From WHTG01 sp035540515 (lineage in GTDB: Bacteria; Actinomycetota; Nitriliruptoria; Euzebyales; Egibacteraceae), in the NCBI GenBank assembly GCA_035540515.1, contig DATLGM010000054.1, positions 1 to 8,162 on the forward strand: a stretch of 8,162 nucleotides of DNA, written 5' to 3'. How positions within the stretch are numbered: the stretch's first letter is position 1; each line of letters starts with the position of its first letter. The translations under genes and the position numbers were made by a program. Shown piece after piece: positions 1-4,746 of this stretch. Below the pieces are notes generated by a model, which had not been told where the DNA came from, did no database searches, and worked only from the letters and a program-made list of their open reading frames with translations.

Positions 1-273
1 CTGCGCGTCAGCGCCCGGGTCAACGACGTCGGCAAGACCTCCATGGAGGTCGGGGTGCGGGTCGAGGCCGAGCCGTGGCAGGGCGGCGAGCGTCGACACA
101 CCACCAGCGCCTATCTGGTCTTCGTGTGCCTTGATGACGCCGGTCGTCCGGTCCAGGTGCCCCCGCTGATCGTGGAGACCGACGACCAGAAGCGGCGCCA
201 GCAGCAGGCGCGTGTCCGCCGCCAGGTCCGCAAGGAGCGGATCGAGCGGGTCGGCTTCTACGGGGTCTCCTGA
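1..273 (+). CDS. Acyl-CoA thioesterase, hotdog fold (3' end only)
   Basis: The frame is open from the first base and gives 90 residues before a TGA stop; the true start lies to the left of the window. The visible part looks like the C-terminal half of the second-half strand and tail of a YciA/BACH-type acyl-CoA thioesterase. It has SMEVGVRVEAE, then a TTSAYLVFVCLDDAGRP strand pair, the VPPLIVET segment, and a basic, Gln/Arg-rich helical tail (KRRQQQARVRRQ). Such enzymes hydrolyse acyl-CoA to free acid and CoA in the cytoplasm, usually as hexamers or trimers of hotdog dimers. The catalytic Asp/Asn and CoA-binding region would be in the missing N-terminal part, so activity and substrate length cannot be judged. 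It converges on the envelope genes to its right and has no obvious functional link to them. The family call is fairly secure and the exact substrate is unknown. Confidence 0.8.
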   Translation: MRVSARVNDVGKTSMEVGVRVEAEPWQGGERRHTTSAYLVFVCLDDAGRPVQVPPLIVETDDQKRRQQQARVRRQVRKERIERVGFYGVS

Positions 274-281
274 GTCACCGA

Positions 282-304
282 CCGGGCCGCTCCGCGATGC
301 CCGG
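282..304. terminator. Possible shared hairpin between convergent genes
   Basis: The 39-bp gap between the thioesterase stop and the nucleotidyltransferase stop holds a 6-bp perfect stem, CCGGGC (282-287) with GCCCGG (299-304), around an 11-nt loop. It is followed by a 10-bp perfect palindrome, GACGGCCGTC (305-314), which runs into the stop codon of the minus-strand gene. Neither strand has a T-run, so it is not a textbook intrinsic terminator. Short GC stems arise by chance in DNA this rich in G and C. Confidence 0.3.
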
Positions 305-312
305 GACGGCCG

Positions 313-1011
313 TCAGAAGATCCGGTTCGCGCGGTCCAGATCGGCGGCGAAGTCGACCTCGACGGCGGCGTACTTCGAGATGTCGACCGGACGGAAGCGG
401 ACGCCGTCGTGCTGGATGGCCAGCTCGATGCCGCGCTCGAAGTAGTCGTTGTCGTCGCACTCGGCGAGCCGGCGGATCAGCGCGGGCTTGTCGGCCGAGG
501 ACACGTAGTTGATGCCGACCGCCTCGCCCAGGGCGCCCGTCACCTGCTTGGACAGCTCGGCGATGTACCCGTCGTCGTCGACGGTGTACTTGACCTCTTC
601 CTCGCCCACCGCAGCGTGGTCGACACAGACCACGCTCTCGTCGGCTTCCACATGCGGGCGCAGCAGCTCGAGAACCCCCTGTTCGAACACGACGTCCCCG
701 TTGAGCCAGATCACGCCTCCGTCGCGCGTGCCGCGCAGCGCCTTGAGCAGGCTCTTGGAGGTGTTCGTGTCCGAGTAGTCCTCGTTGTAGACGTACAGGA
801 CGTCGGGGAAGGCCTCCATGATCAGGTCCTTCTTGAACCCGACGACCACGCAGACCCAGCAGTCGGGGAACACCGTGGACAGGTGGTCCATCTGCTGCTG
901 CATGATGCTCGTCCCGGTGCCGTGCAGCGGCGTCAGCGGCTTGGGGAAGGGCTTGGCCAGGCGTGATCCCAGACCGGCCGCCAGGACGACGACCTGCGGG
1001 GCGTTGCTCAT
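313..1011 (-). CDS. LicC-like sugar/choline-phosphate nucleotidyltransferase
   Basis: A 232-aa cytoplasmic protein of the NTP_transferase family (GT-A-like Rossmann fold). The nucleotide-binding signature LAAGLGSRL is at residues 10-18, followed by PKPLTPL (23-29) with the usual Lys24. A metal-binding NGD is at 104-106. The C-terminal acidic pair typical of the family is in EVDFAADLDRA (218-228; Asp220 and Asp224). YNEDYSDTNTSKSLLKAL (75-92) resembles the substrate region of LicC-type phosphocholine cytidylyltransferases better than long GlmU or RmlA enzymes, and the length fits. The likely reaction joins an NTP to a sugar-1-phosphate or alcohol phosphate, releasing pyrophosphate. Whether the product is CDP-choline, a CDP-polyol or an NDP-sugar cannot be read from the sequence. 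ATG 1011 is preceded by AGGAG at good spacing. It sits 9 nt after the TagF-like gene, so it probably supplies that enzyme or a later step with an activated donor (inference). Confidence 0.85.
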   Translation of the reverse strand: MSNAPQVVVLAAGLGSRLAKPFPKPLTPLHGTGTSIMQQQMDHLSTVFPDCWVCVVVGFKKDLIMEAFPDVLYVYNEDYSDTNTSKSLLKALRGTRDGGVIWLNGDVVFEQGVLELLRPHVEADESVVCVDHAAVGEEEVKYTVDDDGYIAELSKQVTGALGEAVGINYVSSADKPALIRRLAECDDNDYFERGIELAIQHDGVRFRPVDISKYAAVEVDFAADLDRANRIF

Positions 1012-1017
1012 CGGTGG

Positions 1018-1022
1018 CTCCT
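1018..1022 (-). promoter_or_regulatory. RBS overlapping the upstream stop codon
   Basis: On the minus strand AGGAG lies 6 nt before ATG 1011. Its first two bases are the last two of the TAG stop (1021-1023) of the TagF-like gene. Ribosomes finishing the upstream gene end on this site, which suggests translational coupling of the two enzymes. Confidence 0.65.
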
Positions 1023-2316
1023 ACTCGTGGCGCAGCGTCGGGGGCCGGGCGACGGCGCCGCGCTGCTTGCTCCAGGTCTGCTGTGCGGTGATGGCCTCGT
1101 CGACGGCGGTCAGGAACCGCGTGGTGCTCTCCCCCCGGGCGAGGCCGCCGAAGTAGTGCTCGTTCACGCGGGCCCGGTCGGCTTTGCGCGGATCGGTCTG
1201 CAGAGCGGCGGCGAGGATCTGAGCGGTGGCGCCGACCGTCTCGGCGTTGATGATGTCCGCGCCGGCGGCCAGCGGCGCGGCGGCGGTCAGCGCCGAGCTG
1301 TCGTTGTGCCGGTCGGTCAGCAGCAACGGCCGGTCCGTGGCGAGGTACAGAAAGTCCAGGCCCACGCTGGACACGTCGGTGATCATCGCGTCGGCATCGG
1401 GGATCAGGCTGAGCACGGAGGCGGACAGCTCGACGCGGTGCCCGGCGGCAGGGTCGGCTCCGGCGGCGCGCTCGATCGCCGCGACGATGGCGCGGTGCGC
1501 CGGCGCGGTCGCCTTGTGCTCCTCGGGCACGCGCGGGTGCGGCTTGTAGACCAGCCGGTACTGCCCGGCGGCGAGGATCTGCTCGACCATCGCCAGGCCG
1601 TACACGTCGACCGACGAGTAGTTCATCGCCGCACGGTCGCCGGCCCACGTCGGCGCGTACAGCACCGTGGGGCGGTCCGACGGCTGAAGGACTTGCGGGT
1701 AGCTCACGTCCAGCTGCGGTCGGCCGACCACGACGACCTTGCCCTCGTCGAACTCGAACACGTTGTTGCGGTAGCGGTCCACCGCCGCAGGACCCGCCAC
1801 GAACACCCGGTCGTAGGCCTTGGACTGATGGCTGGCCATCGAGCGCTTGTCGCTCTCGCCGTGGTTGAGGTGGACGTGGAGCACCTCGCCGAACATCAGC
1901 GTCTGGAAGTTCAGGTTGCTGTGGTTGACGTACAGCATCAGGTGCACGTCGTTGCGCTCGAGCAGGCGGTTGATGCCGTCGAGGTGCTTGACGAACAGCA
2001 CGGGCAGGCGCGTCGCCCGGCTCACCTCGACCAGCGTTGCCGGGTCGCGGGTCAGCACGGCGACCGGGTGCTCCTCGTGGAGCCGTTCGAGCACCGGCAG
2101 CCACTGCTCGAGCTGATACAGCCGGGACGGGTCGTCGCCGAAGTGCACGAGCACGTCGGCGTCCAGTGGCACGTTGGCGAACCCGGTGTCACTGACCCAG
2201 CGCCGGCGGACCAGGCCCAGGCGGTGCAGGATCCGGCGCACGACGTCGTAGGCGCGCGCCCTGGCGGCGGCGAGCCTGACGTCGGGGGGTATCCGGTTGA
2301 CGGGGCCCGCAGCCAT
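1021..2316 (-). CDS. CDP-glycerol glycerophosphotransferase-like enzyme (TagF/TagB family)
   Basis: A 431-aa protein with the motifs of the Glyphos_transf family, which moves glycerol-phosphate or related polyol-phosphate units from a CDP donor onto a lipid-linked acceptor at the inner face of the membrane. Visible in order are NHGES (151-155, His152), YAPTW (220-224), YKPHP (257-261, His260), TDVSSVGLDF (313-322) and the C-terminal ARGEST (393-398). The two histidines match those known to be important in Bacillus TagF. There is no signal peptide or clear membrane span, as expected for a peripheral enzyme. The protein is nearer in size to TagB-type primases than to long TagF polymerases, so it may add one or few units. 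ATG 2316 has GAGGA 6 nt upstream (2323-2327). It follows the TIGR03089-like gene by 42 nt and leads into the nucleotidyltransferase. The family is secure; donor, acceptor and polymer length are not known. Confidence 0.85.
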   Translation of the reverse strand: MAAGPVNRIPPDVRLAAARARAYDVVRRILHRLGLVRRRWVSDTGFANVPLDADVLVHFGDDPSRLYQLEQWLPVLERLHEEHPVAVLTRDPATLVEVSRATRLPVLFVKHLDGINRLLERNDVHLMLYVNHSNLNFQTLMFGEVLHVHLNHGESDKRSMASHQSKAYDRVFVAGPAAVDRYRNNVFEFDEGKVVVVGRPQLDVSYPQVLQPSDRPTVLYAPTWAGDRAAMNYSSVDVYGLAMVEQILAAGQYRLVYKPHPRVPEEHKATAPAHRAIVAAIERAAGADPAAGHRVELSASVLSLIPDADAMITDVSSVGLDFLYLATDRPLLLTDRHNDSSALTAAAPLAAGADIINAETVGATAQILAAALQTDPRKADRARVNEHYFGGLARGESTTRFLTAVDEAITAQQTWSKQRGAVARPPTLRHE

Positions 2317-2358
2317 ACGCGGTCCTCACAGGGACTGGGTCACGACGGTCGCGCGACC

Positions 2359-3108
2359 TTACACCGGGTCCAGCCGCTCACCGCGCAGCACCGCGGAGAC
2401 CTTCTCCGAGGTGGCGCGGCCGGCCATGTCGGCGCCCGCGGCACGCGGGCACCACACGCTGGAGCCGCCGGCGACCAGCGGTGCGACCAACCCCAAGGTG
2501 ACCGCTGCGGGCTCGCGTAGGGCTCCGGTCGTCAGCACGCGGACGCCGGGTGGGGCGGCGGCTGCGTCCAGCAGGTCGGCGTGCGTCAGGTCGTGGCTCT
2601 GGCCGAGCACGGCCGGGCCGGCGCCGCCGCCGGCATCCTCGAAGTGGTCGTCGTGCGCCAGCACCTCGTCGCCGTAGGCCACACCGGGTGCCGGGGCGGT
2701 CAGGCGGCCACCGAGCCCGTCCCCGACGACGACCAGTGACGGGTGCCCAGCGACGGCCTGGCTGACCGCCGACTCGGGCACGACGACGACATCGGCGTGC
2801 GGGTCGGCTGCCGCCCACCGCACCGCAGCACCAGCACGCCACGCGGCGACCGTGACGACCCAGCCGGTCCAGTGGTCGTCCGCCGCGATCGACACCACCT
2901 GCCCCGGCCGCAGACCCAGGTCCTCGACCAGCAGGTTGGCCGACTTGCTGACCCAGTTGTCGAACGTGGCGTAGGACAGCTCGGTGCGCTCGCCGGAGCG
3001 ATCGTCGTAGTACGTCAGCAGCGGCTGGTGGCCCAGGCGGGCGGACCGCTCGCGCAGCAACGAGGCGACGGTGGCGGCGCCGTGCGGTGACCGGGCGGTG
3101 TCCGTCAT
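2359..3108 (-). CDS. TIGR03089-like protein, truncated AMP-binding-enzyme homologue
   Basis: A 249-aa protein resembling the first part of acyl-adenylating (ANL) enzymes. PLLTYYDDRSGERTELSYA (29-47) and the helix FDNWVSKSANLL (49-60) are followed by LGLRPGQVVSIA (64-75) and AAWRAGAAVRW (88-98), matching the N-terminal fold of AMP-binding domains. The Ser/Thr/Gly-rich ATP loop and the C-terminal lid are absent, although LGLVAPLVAGGSSVW (205-219) mimics the strand after that loop. Full ANL enzymes are about 500 aa or more, so this is probably not an adenylating enzyme. This shortened form is the actinobacterial family TIGR03089, of unknown function. From memory, a member also lies next to an LCP gene in mycobacteria (Rv3268 beside Rv3267). 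ATG 3108 was chosen because AAGGG (3115-3119) lies 6 nt upstream and the homology starts just after it. An in-frame start at 3336 would run through the neighbouring LCP gene and is unlikely. Confidence 0.75.
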   Translation of the reverse strand: MTDTARSPHGAATVASLLRERSARLGHQPLLTYYDDRSGERTELSYATFDNWVSKSANLLVEDLGLRPGQVVSIAADDHWTGWVVTVAAWRAGAAVRWAAADPHADVVVVPESAVSQAVAGHPSLVVVGDGLGGRLTAPAPGVAYGDEVLAHDDHFEDAGGGAGPAVLGQSHDLTHADLLDAAAAPPGVRVLTTGALREPAAVTLGLVAPLVAGGSSVWCPRAAGADMAGRATSEKVSAVLRGERLDPV

Positions 3109-3213
3109 GTCGTACCCTTGGTCGCAATGTGTCGGTGGTCGCCCTTTGGGCGCCGCCATTGTCGCTGCACGCGCGCCGCCTTCCCCCGGCCGCTGCCCGG
3201 ACAGGACCTTGTG
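3109..3213. promoter_or_regulatory. Divergent intergenic region with promoters for both blocks
   Basis: These 105 bp separate the TIGR03089-like start (-) from the first LCP start (+), so promoters for both envelope blocks should be here. A small perfect inverted repeat, CGCCC-TTT-GGGCG, lies at 3140-3152 near the left-hand gene and could be an operator or leader hairpin. I see no convincing -35/-10 pair on either strand; the best -10-like strings (CATTGT at 3157-3162 on +, GACAAT at 3158-3163 on -) overlap and are weak. The promoter role is inferred from layout. Confidence 0.5.
3203..3206 (+). promoter_or_regulatory. RBS setting the first LCP start
   Basis: AGGA lies 7 nt before ATG 3214 and only 4 nt before the adjacent GTG 3211. 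The spacing favours ATG 3214. It also argues against the upstream in-frame TTG 3118 or ATG 3127, which have no comparable site and would add an Arg/Cys-rich leader of about 30 residues before the anchor. Confidence 0.55.
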
Positions 3214-4680
3214 ATGCTTCGACGCCGGCAACACGCCGCGTCGCCACCGCACCGGCGGCGCGCGCTGATCCGCCTCACCGCGGTGTTCTGCGTGTCCGTG
3301 CTCGTGGGCGCCACGGCCGCGCTCGGCGCGGTGCACTGGGGGTTCGCCAAGGTCGATCGCAGCGCGGTCACCGGCCTGGTCGGCGGGTCGGCCCAGGCCG
3401 CCGAGGTTCGCGAGACCGGTCCGCGGCTGCTCAACGTCCTGCTGGTCGGCAACGACAGCCGCGAAGGTCTGACCCGTGCCGAGCGGCGCGAGTTCGGAAC
3501 CGGGCAGGCCGAGGGCAACCGCACCGACACGCTCATGCTGCTGCAGCTGGAGCTCGACGGTGACGGGCGGGGAGCGGTGCTGTCGTTCCCGCGAGATCTG
3601 CTGGTGACCCGCTGCGACGGCTCACGCGGCCGGATCAACGCCGCGTACGGCATCGGGATCGAGCGCAACGGCGACGGACCGTCGTGCGTGGTCAAGACCG
3701 TCGCGGACCTGACGGGCGTGTCCATCCACCACTACGTCGAGGTGAGCTTCGCCGGCTTCTTGAAGGTCGTCGACACGCTGGGTGGCGTGGGGTTGTACCT
3801 GGATGAGCCCCTGTACGACGAGAAGGCCCACCTCGACCTTCCCGCCGGGTGCGTCCGGCTGCGGGGTCCCGACGCCCTGGGATTCGTGCGGGCCCGGCAC
3901 CTGGACAACGACTTCGGTCGGATCGCACGCCAGCAGCGCTTCATCAAAGAGACGCTCCGCGAGGCGACCGACGTCGGAGTGCTCGCCAACCCCGCCAAGC
4001 TGCTGCGGATCGTCGATGCCGCCGCCTCCTCGGTCCACACCGACGACAAGCTCGGCCTCGAGCAGATGCACCAGATCGCGCTCGGGATGCGCCGGCTGAC
4101 CGCCCAGGGGCTGGAGGTGCACACCGTCCCCAGCGACGCGACGTTGTCCGGATCGAGCTGGTACGTCGAGCAGCACCCCGAGCAGGCACGCCGGCTGTAT
4201 GCGGCGTTCCGCGACGGCTCGGTGCTCACCGACAACCCAGAACCCACCGAGCCCGCGACCCCGTCTCGGCCACCGGTCACGGTGCTCAACGGCGGTGACG
4301 CGGACGGCGCTGCTGCGGCGGCGGCGGCGCTGCTGGAGGCCGAGGGGTGGACGGTGCAGGAGGTCGGCAACGCCGAGATCGGCGGTCTGGAGCGGACCCG
4401 CATCCTGCATCCACCGGAGATGGCCGATGCCGCCGAGGCCCTGGCGGCGGTCTTCCCGGACGCCGACGTCATCGCCGGCGTCAGCGGCCTGCCGCTGACC
4501 GTCAAGCTTGGGAGCGACACCGACGTCGGACAGGTCACGGAGCGTGCCGAGGCGCTCACCGACTCCGACGAGGGCGTCCGTCCGGGCGGGGTTACGTCGT
4601 CCGAGGTGGCGGAAGAGTTACCGGCAAGCGAACCCGAACCCGCGTACCGTGGCGCACAGATGACTGACGTGGACTGCTAG
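3214..4680 (+). CDS. LCP family glycopolymer transferase with LytR_C domain (first of tandem pair)
   Basis: A 488-aa LytR-CpsA-Psr protein. These membrane enzymes transfer polyprenyl-linked glycopolymers to peptidoglycan (or sugars to proteins) outside the membrane. A basic cytoplasmic N-terminus (Arg3-5, Arg14-16) precedes one membrane span (about 18-40). The LCP domain follows, with VGNDSR (78-83), RTDT (103-106), SFPRD (124-128), RIN (140-142), VRAR (225-228) and DFGRIARQQ (233-241). The Asp and Arg residues that bind Mg2+ and the pyrophosphate lipid in known LCP enzymes are all present. A LytR_C domain (about 352-430) has VTVLNGG at its start and a seven-Ala helix, and an acidic tail ends in Cys488. 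Extracytoplasmic cysteines are 134, 158, 213 and 488. It is about 60% identical by eye to the next gene across the catalytic domain. It is first in a rightward LCP-LCP-GT2 block. The substrate is unknown, but the TagF-like neighbour suggests a phosphate-containing wall polymer (inference). Confidence 0.92.
   Translation: MLRRRQHAASPPHRRRALIRLTAVFCVSVLVGATAALGAVHWGFAKVDRSAVTGLVGGSAQAAEVRETGPRLLNVLLVGNDSREGLTRAERREFGTGQAEGNRTDTLMLLQLELDGDGRGAVLSFPRDLLVTRCDGSRGRINAAYGIGIERNGDGPSCVVKTVADLTGVSIHHYVEVSFAGFLKVVDTLGGVGLYLDEPLYDEKAHLDLPAGCVRLRGPDALGFVRARHLDNDFGRIARQQRFIKETLREATDVGVLANPAKLLRIVDAAASSVHTDDKLGLEQMHQIALGMRRLTAQGLEVHTVPSDATLSGSSWYVEQHPEQARRLYAAFRDGSVLTDNPEPTEPATPSRPPVTVLNGGDADGAAAAAAALLEAEGWTVQEVGNAEIGGLERTRILHPPEMADAAEALAAVFPDADVIAGVSGLPLTVKLGSDTDVGQVTERAEALTDSDEGVRPGGVTSSEVAEELPASEPEPAYRGAQMTDVDC
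4309..4329 (+). repeat. Short GCN triplet run encoding seven alanines
   Basis: Two GCT codons followed by five consecutive GCG codons, in the first helix of the LytR_C domain of the first LCP protein. Triplet runs like this can gain or lose whole codons by slippage without breaking the frame. The second LCP gene has no such run at the matching place. Confidence 0.6.
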
Positions 4681-4728
4681 CCCCCGGGGACCCGGCGGGG
4701 GCGGGACCCGTCACCACAGCCACGTCGT

Positions 4729-4734
4729 GAAAGG
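4729..4734 (+). promoter_or_regulatory. Probable RBS for the second LCP gene (GTG start)
   Basis: GAAAGG is the only purine-rich Shine-Dalgarno-like string in the 66-bp gap between the LCP genes. It lies 12 nt before GTG 4747, longer than the usual 5-9 nt, so initiation may be weaker than at the first LCP gene. No other in-frame start is seen in the gap. Confidence 0.4.
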
Positions 4735-4746
4735 CCCCCAGCCGCC

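Noticed and set aside
275..2104. A long minus-strand open frame (609 codons) running through the nucleotidyltransferase and TagF-like genes
   Set aside because: Its translation is Arg/Pro/Gly/Ala-rich with no family motifs, and it overlaps two well-supported genes in another frame. Long frames of this kind are expected in GC-rich coding DNA.
1027..2520. A long plus-strand open frame (497 codons) antisense to the TagF-like gene
   Set aside because: Low-complexity His/Val/Gly/Arg composition and no recognisable domain. It mirrors the codon bias of the real minus-strand gene.
3118..3213. Upstream in-frame starts (TTG 3118, ATG 3127) for the first LCP gene
   Set aside because: They have no ribosome binding site, would take up most of the divergent promoter region, and add a Cys/Arg-rich leader unlike LCP proteins.
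3109..3336. N-terminal extension of the TIGR03089-like protein to ATG 3336
   Set aside because: It would cross the whole divergent gap and the start of the first LCP gene, has an unlikely composition, and the family homology begins near residue 29 of the protein started at 3108.
3556..3567. LDGDG in the first LCP protein (residues 114-118) as a second calcium loop
   Set aside because: The following residues (RGAVLSF) lack the Asp at position 9 and Glu at 12, and the segment is a turn between core strands of the LCP fold.
4681..4701. Hairpin CCCCCG...CGGGGG just after the first LCP stop as a terminator
   Set aside because: There is only a 6-bp stem, no T-run, and several competing G/C pairings. 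The next gene follows in the same direction after 66 bp, so read-through is more likely.
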